The notes under the pieces were generated by a model. That model was given only the letters and a program-made list of their open reading frames with translations. It searched no databases and was not told the DNA's origin. Made by a program: the position numbers and the translations under genes. Positions 11,142 through 18,505 of a DNA stretch of 64,000 nucleotides are shown here, in pieces (position 1 is the first letter of the stretch; each line of letters starts with the position of its first letter). This stretch comes from DASRSS01 sp963799045 (GTDB lineage: Bacteria > Actinomycetota > Actinomycetes > Mycobacteriales > Jatrophihabitantaceae): assembly GCA_963799045.1 (NCBI GenBank), contig CAWCVN010000007.1, positions 310,001 to 374,000 on the forward strand, given 5' to 3'.

Positions 11142-13328
11142 TCAGTGCCTGTGTGCCTGCCCCCGCCTGCCGAGCGCGAGCAACGCGCCGCCCACGAGCA
11201 GCGCCATCACGGCGAACTGCACGAGCGCGATCGGGTCTTCTCGCGTGCCGGTGTTGGCCAGCGGCGCGGTGCTGCTCGAGCCGGACGGCGGGTTGGCGGT
11301 GGTGCTTTCGCCCGCCACGCCGCTCGAACTGCTCGGCGTTGTCGTGATCACCGTCGTGCCGGCTTGCAGGTACATCGGCGACCCAGTCGGTCCGGTCCCT
11401 GCGGCGAGCACGGTGTGATCGCCGAGGGCGATATCCGCCGGAATGGTGATCGTCACCGTCGCGACCCCGTTGGCGTCAGCGCTGACCGTCGCCAGCAACG
11501 TCGGCGTCGAGTAGATGCCGAAGTTGACCGTCGCTCCCGGTGCGAAGCCGGTGCCGGTGACCGTCTCCAGGATCTGGCCCTGGGTCGTGGTCGGCGGCAC
11601 GCCGGTCAACGAACCGGTCGCCGGCGGGAGCGTGATGGGCAGGCCGATCACAGCCGGGCAGAACGGTTGGGTCACGCCGGCTACGAACGTCCAGACACCC
11701 TCGGTCAGGCTCCAGCCATCCGGGGCCGACACGATCTGGTGTCCGGCGTCAGCAGTTGCCGTGACGGTCAGACCCGAGACGGCGTAGGTGATGCCGCCCG
11801 AGTCCAGCCCGTCGGTCGGGCTGGTGATCGTCGCCGGGCTGACGACACCGGTACCCAGGTCACATGTGCCCGCCTGAGCCTCCGGCGTCACCGGTGACAC
11901 GCTCACCAGGCACGCGCCCGGTGAGAGCAGCGTCACCTGGTACACCATCGTCAGCGCGTTCTGACCCGGCGCCCAGCCGCTCGGCAGCGGCAGCGGCCAC
12001 TTGTACCCGGGCTGCAGTGTGGCCGTCACCTTCGACAGGTCCGGCGCGACCGTGTACTCGACGCCGTTGCCGTCAGCCGCTGCCACCACGCTCGGCGCAC
12101 TGTGCGTGCCCGGCCCGGTGCAGACCGACTGAGTCACAGTCGGCCCGACCAACGTCGCGGCGATCGGGCATTCGCCCAGCACGTCGAAGCTCACCTTGAA
12201 CGTGGCCAGATGCGCGTTCAGGAACGTCCAGCCGTCCGGAAGCTGACCGCGCGCGAACCTGTGCGACAGGTCCGCGATGGCACTCACGACGACCGTCTTG
12301 CCGGGGCTGACCCAGCCCAGCTTGATGTAGTAGACCCCGCCGCCGTTCTCCGGCAGCGTCAGGCTCGGCGTCGGCGACTCGCACGTCACCTGCCGGACGG
12401 TCGGGCTGACGAGCTGGACCACCGTTGCGCACTGGTCACCGAAGAGCTTGGGCAGCACCACCTCGAAGTAGTACTCGACAGTCTTGCCATCGGAGAACAG
12501 GTAGCCGGGATTCGCCGTCGCCTTGACCGTGAAGCCGTTCACCTTCGTCCAGGTGACCTGCTCGGTGTCGGCCGGCACGGTCAGCTGGCCCGCCGACTCG
12601 CAGGTCGGCGCGACGGCCTTCGGTGCGGGCGGAACCGGGATCGTCACCGGGCCGCAGCCCGAGGTCGTCTGGTCGAAGTTCAGGTTGTACGTCGCGTCGT
12701 CCCAGGCCGTGACGCTCACCTGCAGTCGGTTGCCGTTCTGCCCGTCCAGCGCCGTTGACCAGCTGTAAGAGGCGGCGAAGGTCGTGTCGACCTCGGTCGT
12801 GCCGTTCAGCACGATCGTGATCGAGTTCGGGCTGGTGTCCTCCGGGACAGCGGGAGTGACCACGCCCTTGGCGTTGTCGTCCTTGACCCACGACCCGTAC
12901 CCCCCACCGTTGGGGCGATTCGGAGCGGAGGTCAGGTAGTCGTTCGTCCGGTAGACCCAGTGCCAGGACGAACCGGACCATTGCCCGGGCGGCCCTCCCG
13001 GCACGTTGCCTGGGTGGTTCTTGTGGTCGTTCGAGATCGTGTACTGGTAGCCGTAGACCTCGGGCGTTCCTGGTTTGACGCCGTTGTAGCCGGACAGCTG
13101 CACGGTGGCCGAGTCGCAGTCGAGTGTGATGACGCTGCTCGGCGTCGTCGCTGCGGCCGGCGCCGCGGGCGTCACGATCTGCAAGGTCCCCGCGGTGAGC
13201 ACGACCGCGCCCGCCGCCGCGAATGCCTTTGCGCGCATCCGATCAATCGGTCGTCGGGCATTCTTGCGATTCTTTCCAATTGCGTTACCCGCGGCCATTC
13301 GCCGGGCGCGCATAAATAGTCTGGGCAT
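11142..13328 (-). CDS. Secreted surface protein with LAxTG sortase-sorting signal
   Basis: 728 residues. A long basic N-terminus is followed by a signal peptide (AFAAAGAVVLTAGTLQIV, cleavage near PAAATTPSS). The C-terminus has LANTG, a hydrophobic stretch (FAVMALLVGGALLALG) and a basic tail RRGQAHRH, the tripartite signal recognised by class E sortases. Between them are about four cysteine-bounded modules of 80-100 residues carrying phrases such as VTATADAGHQI and VTATLQPGYKW. A bacterial Ig/IPT-like module (GTGFAPGATVNF) and a Ser/Thr/Pro wall-spanning stretch follow. I do not recognise a specific function; a wall-anchored adhesin or structural protein is likely. GGGGGG precedes ATG 13328. 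Confidence 0.8.
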   Translation of the reverse strand: MPRLFMRARRMAAGNAIGKNRKNARRPIDRMRAKAFAAAGAVVLTAGTLQIVTPAAPAAATTPSSVITLDCDSATVQLSGYNGVKPGTPEVYGYQYTISNDHKNHPGNVPGGPPGQWSGSSWHWVYRTNDYLTSAPNRPNGGGYGSWVKDDNAKGVVTPAVPEDTSPNSITIVLNGTTEVDTTFAASYSWSTALDGQNGNRLQVSVTAWDDATYNLNFDQTTSGCGPVTIPVPPAPKAVAPTCESAGQLTVPADTEQVTWTKVNGFTVKATANPGYLFSDGKTVEYYFEVVLPKLFGDQCATVVQLVSPTVRQVTCESPTPSLTLPENGGGVYYIKLGWVSPGKTVVVSAIADLSHRFARGQLPDGWTFLNAHLATFKVSFDVLGECPIAATLVGPTVTQSVCTGPGTHSAPSVVAAADGNGVEYTVAPDLSKVTATLQPGYKWPLPLPSGWAPGQNALTMVYQVTLLSPGACLVSVSPVTPEAQAGTCDLGTGVVSPATITSPTDGLDSGGITYAVSGLTVTATADAGHQIVSAPDGWSLTEGVWTFVAGVTQPFCPAVIGLPITLPPATGSLTGVPPTTTQGQILETVTGTGFAPGATVNFGIYSTPTLLATVSADANGVATVTITIPADIALGDHTVLAAGTGPTGSPMYLQAGTTVITTTPSSSSGVAGESTTANPPSGSSSTAPLANTGTREDPIALVQFAVMALLVGGALLALGRRGQAHRH

Positions 13329-13371
13329 GATTCCCCCCGGATTCTGCCCGCATTCCCCGCGCGTGCATCCA

Positions 13372-13464
13372 CGCCTATAGGCGAAGCCTAGCCTCGTGAA
13401 TCGACGTTGTCACCACGCCTGGCGCGAGCCAGGACCATGGTCCTCAGTGCCATTGTTGACAATG
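13372..13464. promoter_or_regulatory. Upstream region of the surface-protein gene with three perfect palindromes
   Basis: Within 140 bases upstream of the surface-protein ATG there are three perfect palindromes: CGCCTATAGGCG (13372-13383), AGGACCATGGTCCT (13431-13444) and CATTGTTGACAATG (13451-13464). They are AT-richer than the surroundings and spaced like operator sites. A TTGACA/TTGTCA hexamer sits inside the third one. The bound regulator is unknown. Confidence 0.5.
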
Positions 13465-13524
13465 CAGCAGTACCGTTCTTTGGTCCGAATCCAAGCCGAC
13501 TAAAGTCCCGCCCTCAATTCACCA

Positions 13525-13596
13525 CGCGAGTGGCGCGATCAGGTGCCGAGTGGCGCGAAATATCGCGCCACTCGAGGAGGTAACGCACCACTCGCG
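13525..13596. repeat. Composite palindromic repeat, copy B
   Basis: Same family as copy A. The central hairpin 13547-13574 has 12-base arms (CGAGTGGCGCGA / TCGCGCCACTCG) around AATA. The outer arms are CGCGAGTGGCGCG and CGCACCACTCGCG. It lies just past the 3' end of the DUF559 gene and is nearly identical, in the same orientation, to copy C on that gene's other side. Confidence 0.85.
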
Positions 13597-13620
13597 TCAG
13601 CTGTCAGCACGGCGGGCGTC

Positions 13621-14466
13621 TCAGCTTGCCGGGCGGAGGCGGGCGCGCCAGCGCGGGTCGCGGGCGTCGAGAAATGTGCGCACGGTTGTGACGACCTCGT
13701 CCGGACGCCGGAAGACCTGATCGGGCCCGAAGGTCAGCGTCAGCCAGCCACCGCGGACGACGTCGAGCCCGCGCGTGATGTCCTTGCGCATGCGCTCGAC
13801 CTCGGCGTGCACCGTGCCGTTGTACTCCAGAGCCAGCCGCGCCTCGCGGTAGTGCAAGTCCGGCTCGGCCAACCACTGCCCGTGCTCGTCGCGGATGGGG
13901 CTGTTCACCTCGGGCGTCGGCAGCCCCGAGTCGATGAGCCGGAACCGCAACTGGCTCTCCGGTCGCGACCGCGAGCGCCCGTCGAGCATCGGTAACGCGG
14001 CGCGTGCTGCGACCACGCCACGGCGTCCGCGAGCGTCGTGCACGAACAGCTCGAGCTCCCGCGGCGTCGTGCCCCCGCGCAGCACACTGTCGCCCGCCGC
14101 AATCAGGTCCGCGCGAGACAGCACCTCGGCCAGATCCACCCACGTCCGCGCCTCGGAGGTCACCGGTATTCCGTCGACGACGTCCATCTCGGCACGCCGC
14201 AGCGATCTGCGCCGCGCCCGTACCTCGCCGCGCCGACTCGACGGCAGCTCCCGCGGCACCTGCCCGGCGCCACGCAGGATCACTTCGACCGGCTCGTCGG
14301 GTCGCGGGGTACCCAGCCAGAGTCCGTGCAGGCGCGCCGCCGCCAGTCCGGCGACGACCGTGCCCGACGGCAGCGCACCGAGCACGGCGCGGCAGCGGCC
14401 GACGAGATCGTCAACGGCCGCCGGCGAACGCCAGACGCCGTGGCTCACGCGTACCAGTTCGTTCAT
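13621..14466 (-). CDS. AbiEi-like/DUF559 domain protein (predicted PD-(D/E)XK nuclease fold)
   Basis: 281 residues from ATG 14466. The N-terminal part resembles AbiEi-type proteins (VAGLAAARLHGLWLG, then GIPVTSEARTWVDLAEVL). The C-terminal part is a DUF559/Vsr-like nuclease fold with the expected acidic/basic spacing: WLAEPDLHYREARLALEYNG, then RMRKDITRGLDVVRGGW. Such genes recur in actinobacteria, often in many copies, but their function is not established. No partner toxin gene is adjacent, so a toxin-antitoxin role is not supported here. The gene sits alone between two near-identical palindromic repeats. An upstream extension of the frame to 14685 runs through repeat C and is rejected. Confidence 0.75.
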   Translation of the reverse strand: MNELVRVSHGVWRSPAAVDDLVGRCRAVLGALPSGTVVAGLAAARLHGLWLGTPRPDEPVEVILRGAGQVPRELPSSRRGEVRARRRSLRRAEMDVVDGIPVTSEARTWVDLAEVLSRADLIAAGDSVLRGGTTPRELELFVHDARGRRGVVAARAALPMLDGRSRSRPESQLRFRLIDSGLPTPEVNSPIRDEHGQWLAEPDLHYREARLALEYNGTVHAEVERMRKDITRGLDVVRGGWLTLTFGPDQVFRRPDEVVTTVRTFLDARDPRWRARLRPAS

Positions 14467-14583
14467 GGCCGCGAGTATCGGGCTCGCCCGCACGATGCCG
14501 GCCTCGGTTGTCCACAACCCGCCCCGTCGTTCACAACTGAGCGGAGCGCCTGGACCGGAGAACGCGCGCTGCGCTACGACCCA

Positions 14584-14654
14584 CGCGAGTGGCGCGATCA
14601 GGTGCCGAGTGGCGCGAAATATCGCGCCACTCGAGGGGGTAACGCACCACTCGG
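14584..14654. repeat. Composite palindromic repeat, copy C
   Basis: The central hairpin 14606-14633 and left outer arm match copy B base for base over about 50 bases; differences are confined to the right side (gagggggtaac versus gaggaggtaac). It lies between the DUF559 start and the TetR 3' end. Confidence 0.85.
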
Positions 14655-14668
14655 CGGAGGTGTGCGGC

Positions 14669-15340
14669 CTACTTCGGACGGTCACGCCGGGTGATCAGCC
14701 TCGGCTTCGCCTCCAAGTGGGCCAGCCCGTTCCAGCCAAGGTTGACCAGATGCGCGGCGACCTCCTCGCGCTTCGGCTTGCGCTCCTCGAGCCACCACTG
14801 ACCGGTCAGCCCTACCATGCCGACCAGCATCTGCGCGTACATCGGCGCGAGCTTGGCCGAAAGGCCACGTTCGGTGAACTCGCGGGAGAGGATGTGCTCG
14901 ACCTGGCTGGCGATGTCGTTGAGCAGCGACGAGAACGTGCCGCCCGGCGGCAGGCCCTCGCCGGACGCCGACGAGCGCCCCACCGGCGAGTCACGCGAGA
15001 GGATCCGGAACCCGTCGGTCTGCTCCTCGATGTAGGTCAGCAGCGCCAGCGCCGCCTGCTCGACCAGCGCGCGCGGGTGCCCGGCCGACAGCGACGAGGT
15101 CAACCGATCGAGCAGGTCGCTCATCTCGCGGTCGACGACGACGGCGTACAGCCCCTCCTTGCCGCCGAAATGCTCGTAGACGACCGGCTTGCTGACACCG
15201 GCCCGGGCGGCGATCTCCTCGATCGAGGTGGCTTCGAAGCCCTTCTCGGCGAACAGCGCGCGGCCGATGTCCAGCAACTGCTCGCGCCGCTCACGTCCGG
15301 TCATCCGCACGCGCGGCCTACTGCCATCCGAATCGCTCAT
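14669..15340 (-). CDS. TetR/AcrR family transcriptional regulator
   Basis: 223 residues from ATG 15340 (MSDSDGSRPRVR). The N-terminal DNA-binding domain is typical of TetR: RREQLLDIGRALFAEKGFEATSIEEIAARAGVS with the recognition helix KPVVYEHFGGKEGLY. The C-terminal ligand domain is helical and ends in a basic tail. It is divergent from kynA with only 16 bases between the start codons, so the two promoters must overlap each other's coding region or be leaderless. It may control kynA, but its close similarity to widespread actinobacterial lipid-type TetR regulators makes that uncertain. Confidence 0.85.
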   Translation of the reverse strand: MSDSDGSRPRVRMTGRERREQLLDIGRALFAEKGFEATSIEEIAARAGVSKPVVYEHFGGKEGLYAVVVDREMSDLLDRLTSSLSAGHPRALVEQAALALLTYIEEQTDGFRILSRDSPVGRSSASGEGLPPGGTFSSLLNDIASQVEHILSREFTERGLSAKLAPMYAQMLVGMVGLTGQWWLEERKPKREEVAAHLVNLGWNGLAHLEAKPRLITRRDRPK

Positions 15341-15356
15341 CGTCGATGATGGTCCC

Positions 15357-16130
15357 ATGAACGCACCAACAGAATCGATCACGTACGGCAGTTACCTGCG
15401 CCTGGACGACCTGCTCGCCTGCCAATCGCCGGCCACCGAGGAACACGACGAGCTGCTGTTCGTGATCATTCACCAGACCTACGAGCTGTGGTTCAAGCAG
15501 ATCCTGCACGAGACGGCCCTCATGCAGCAGCGGCTCGAGGCCGGCAACTCCCCTGGTTCGCTGCACACCGCGCGACGCATCGCGAAGATCCTCAAGACGA
15601 TCGTCGGGCAGCTGGACATCCTGGAGACGATGACGCCACGCCAGTTCGCGGCGTTCCGTCCCGAGCTGGGGTCCTCGAGTGGCTTCCAGTCCAACCAGTT
15701 CCGCGAGATCGAGGCCACCTACGGCCGCCGCGACTTCACCGTCCCGTCCGGCGACACACGCTTGGACGCCGCCATGAACCGCCGCGCGGTGTTCGACTCG
15801 CTGCTGCGCTACCTCGCCGGCCAGGGCTGGGATGTCCCGGCCGAGAGCCTGCACCGCGACCCGGGCACCCCCTGGCGCCCGGACGAGACGGTCCAGGCGC
15901 TGCTCGTCGAGGTCTACCGAGACGAGACTGCCGAGCCCGCCGAGGTGTGCGAGGCCCTGGTCGACATCGACGAAGGCCTGCAGGAATGGCGCTACCGGCA
16001 CGTGAAGATGGTCGAACGCATCATCGGCGCGAAGATCGGAACGGGCGGCTCGGCCGGTGCCGAGTACCTGCGTTCGACGCTGTTCCGCCCGTGCTTCCCC
16101 GACCTGTGGGAGATCCGTTCCCGCATCTAG
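15357..16130 (+). CDS. kynA: Tryptophan 2,3-dioxygenase
   Basis: Heme enzyme that oxidises L-tryptophan to N-formylkynurenine, the first step of kynurenine catabolism. The 257-residue protein starts MNAPTESITYGSYLRLDDLL. It has the substrate-pocket motif FVIIHQTYELWFKQ and the axial heme histidine region YRHVKMVERIIG with the neighbouring GTGGSAGAEYL loop. I chose ATG 15357 because the family begins this way, although the frame is open further upstream. It is separated from the rest of the pathway (18.5-24.5 kb) by three unrelated genes. No N-formylkynurenine formamidase gene is present in the window. Confidence 0.97.
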   Translation: MNAPTESITYGSYLRLDDLLACQSPATEEHDELLFVIIHQTYELWFKQILHETALMQQRLEAGNSPGSLHTARRIAKILKTIVGQLDILETMTPRQFAAFRPELGSSSGFQSNQFREIEATYGRRDFTVPSGDTRLDAAMNRRAVFDSLLRYLAGQGWDVPAESLHRDPGTPWRPDETVQALLVEVYRDETAEPAEVCEALVDIDEGLQEWRYRHVKMVERIIGAKIGTGGSAGAEYLRSTLFRPCFPDLWEIRSRI

Positions 16131-16146
16131 CTCCGCACCCGGCGGT

Positions 16147-16785
16147 TCAATGGCGCCGACGGCCGGCGACGGCGTCGAGCGCCAGCGCCGCCACCGACAC
16201 CACCGCGGCGGACAGGCACACTCCGCCCACGACGTCGGTGGCGTAGTGATAGCGCTGCGCGACAAGCCCGACGCCGCAGGCGACCACGAGCAGCGCCGCC
16301 AGCGCGGCGACCGTACCGGCGAGCCGGCGCGGCAGCGGCCGCCCGATCGGACGGGCCGCCAGCACCACCACGGTGAGGGCCACCGCCGCGAACCCGGTGA
16401 TGTGCCCGCTGGGATAGGCCAGGTAGCCGTTCAGATGCCGGTCGACGAGCGGCTTTACGACGTACTCGGTCAGCGCCGCGGCCACCACGGGCCGAGAAGG
16501 GCCAGCGCCGCACCCCGCACCGAGCGCCCCGCCAGGCGGCCACCGCGACAGGAGCACCAGCACCGCAACGACCGCCGGGTCGCCGAGATCGGCCAGCGCC
16601 TGCGCCGCTCCGCCGCCGAAGTGCACCGCCAACCAGCCGTCCACTGCGCGGTCCGGCGCGGACGGCCGCCGACGGCCCGTGGACGGCCACGCGCCAGCGC
16701 GACCGCACGCCCGCACAGCTCAGCGCGACCCAGCCCAGGCGGCGCGCTGACGGGGCCGTGCGATCAGCGCGCCGGGCCGGTTCAT
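16147..16785 (-). CDS. PAP2-family membrane phosphatase (frame interrupted at the N-terminus)
   Basis: Integral membrane phosphatase of the phosphatidic-acid phosphatase type 2 family. The conserved part reads VVKPLVDR, then PSGHITG (motif C2) and QRYHYATDVVGG (motif C3, with His and Asp), with several hydrophobic segments between. The sequence from 16147 to about 16700 is one frame. The start region (MNRPGALIARP from ATG 16785, then RRLGWVALSCAG) lies in two other frames, so at least two base errors occur at 16700-16760. Substrate may be undecaprenyl-PP or a lipid phosphate. The two neighbouring plus-strand genes do not reveal its role. Confidence 0.78.
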
Positions 16786-16837
16786 CGCCCGCGAGCCTAA
16801 ACGCCGCGCCCCGCCGGCCGATCCAGGTAGAGACGAT

Positions 16838-17572
16838 GTGATGTTTTCGGGGGCCCGCGCGCTGACGTGTCGGGACTACCAGGAAGGCCGCATCTCGTGG
16901 GTTCATCGACGCGACGCAGGCGCGGCGCGGTTCGACGCCACCGTCGCGCGCATGCTCGCCGGCGACGAGCAGGCGTTCCGCGAGGCCTATCGGGCCGTCC
17001 ACCCCGGCCTGGTCCGCTACCTCAGCGCGCTCGTCGGATCGGGTGACGCCGAAGACGTCGCGTCCGAGACCTGGGCACAGGTCTGCCGCGACCTGCCCAG
17101 CTTCCACGGCGACGGGGACGGCTTCCGCGGCTGGGTCAGCACGATCGGCCGCCACCGCGCCATGGACCACGTCCGCGCGCTGCGCCGGCGGCCGCAGGCA
17201 GGCGCGACAGAAGCCGTCCTGGCCGAGCGGCCGAGCCCGGACGAGTCGGACACCGAGGCACTGATCGCGATCTCGACGAGTGCCGCGATGGAACTGATCC
17301 GCACCCTGCCGCCGGATCAGGCCGAAGCCGTGCTGTTGCGCGCGGTCATGGGCATGGACGCCAAGACCGCCGGCCGGGTGCTCGGTAAGCGTCCGGGGGC
17401 GGTACGCACCGCCGCCTACCGCGGACTGCGGGCGCTCGCCACGAGGCTCGAGGACGGCCTCGACGACGACGGCGCCGCGCCCGACCACGAGCCCGAGAAC
17501 GGGGCGCAGGCAGCCTCCGACTCGGTCGACAGTGACGTTTTCCGAGCCCTGGTCGCTGGAGAAGTGACATGA
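16838..17572 (+). CDS. ECF-type RNA polymerase sigma factor
   Basis: 244 residues. Region 2 reads DEQAFREAYRAVHPGLVRYLSALVGSGDAEDVASETWAQVCRDLPSF, followed by GFRGWVSTIGRHRAMDHVRALRRR. Region 4 reads LPPDQAEAVLLRAVMGMDAKTAGRVLGKRPGAVRTAAYRGLRAL. The C-terminus has an acidic tail. The stop overlaps the start of the next gene (ATGA at 17569-17572), so it pairs with the secreted protein downstream instead of a classical zinc anti-sigma factor. The exact start is uncertain; ATG 16838 and 16841 are both possible. Confidence 0.88.
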   Translation: MMFSGARALTCRDYQEGRISWVHRRDAGAARFDATVARMLAGDEQAFREAYRAVHPGLVRYLSALVGSGDAEDVASETWAQVCRDLPSFHGDGDGFRGWVSTIGRHRAMDHVRALRRRPQAGATEAVLAERPSPDESDTEALIAISTSAAMELIRTLPPDQAEAVLLRAVMGMDAKTAGRVLGKRPGAVRTAAYRGLRALATRLEDGLDDDGAAPDHEPENGAQAASDSVDSDVFRALVAGEVT

Positions 17573-18472
17573 GCACGAACCGGAAGATGCGAATGACCCG
17601 ACGTCGGGCCCGCACGCTGATGAGCCGGCCGACATCGGCCGGCGACGACGCGCTCGCCCGCGTGTTGGCCTCCGCCGACACACCCCCCCTGACGGGCGAG
17701 ACCGACGGCGAGCTGGCCGCGTTGGCGCATTTCCGGGCCGTCACTCCCGAATTGCGATCAACGGCACGGAGGCCATCAATGATCAAGTCGTTCGTTTCGA
17801 AGGTGATTGCGGCGAAGCTGCTCACCGGCGCCGCGGTGGCCGCAGCCGCCACCGGAGGCGTGGCGCTGGCTGCGTCGCAGGCTCACCTGAGCACCCACAT
17901 GAGCATCGGGGCCGCCGCGCCGGCCGACCGCGTCCGCTTCGGCGTCCAGCCCGAGCGCGCCGACCACCACCACCGAGCCCGCTCCGTCCTCGACGGCGCC
18001 GTCGTCCCCCCCTGCCGACGGCGCCTCGGGGACGGAGTCGACCAGTGCGGGCGCCGACTCGACACCGCCGGCGACCGCCCGCGGAGCCGACGAGCTCGGC
18101 CGCGCCCGGCTCGCCGGCGATCCCGTCGCCGTCACTGCACGGCCTGTGTACCGCCTTCGGGCCGGCGTGTCCGGCAACGGTGGAGCGGCGCTGCACAACC
18201 CCGCCTTCTCCGCGCTGATCAACGCCGCGGGCGGGCTGGACCAGGTCGGTGACTTCTGCGTGACACTGCTCGACCAGTCCAGCGGCCAGCCCAGCGGCCA
18301 GCCCAGCGCGCCGAGCCCGTCGGCCCCCGGCCAGGGCGACCAGAACGGCCAGGGCAACCAGAACGGCCACCACCACGGCGCGCAGGCCGGCGTGCACGGC
18401 CACGGCTCGCTGTCCTCGTCCGGCGGCAACGCCGACGTCAGCGGCGGGCTGGACATCTCGCTGCAGCCCTGA
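17569..18472 (+). CDS. Membrane/secreted protein coupled to the ECF sigma gene (frame interrupted)
   Basis: It starts MSTNRKMRMTRRRARTLM and has an N-terminal part of about 60 residues (LAALAHFRAVTPELRS). A hydrophobic segment follows (VIAAKLLTGAAVAAAATGGVAL), then a Ser/Thr/Pro-rich stretch. The C-terminal module reads HGLCTAF...HNPAFSALINAAGGLDQVGDFCVTLL with two cysteines, then SGQPSGQPS repeats and a Gln/Asn/His-rich tail. The frame changes near 17930 and near 18150, and the pieces join into one sensible protein. Its overlap with the sigma gene suggests a membrane-anchored regulatory or sensor partner. No zinc anti-sigma motif is seen, so function remains open. Confidence 0.65.
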
Positions 18473-18505
18473 CCCTTGCTGCAGCACCTCGGCGGTTGCG
18501 TCCGC

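Noticed and set aside
13621..14466. Type IV toxin-antitoxin (AbiEi/AbiEii) pair
   Set aside because: No AbiEii-like nucleotidyltransferase toxin gene is next to it, and the C-terminus is a DUF559 nuclease-like domain.
11051..14654. CRISPR array made of the GAGTGGCGCG repeats
   Set aside because: Copies are kilobases apart with genes between them, and there are no regular spacers or cas genes.
13525..14654. Insertion sequence between copies B and C
   Set aside because: The flanking repeats are in direct orientation, there is no transposase, and no target-site duplication could be recognised.
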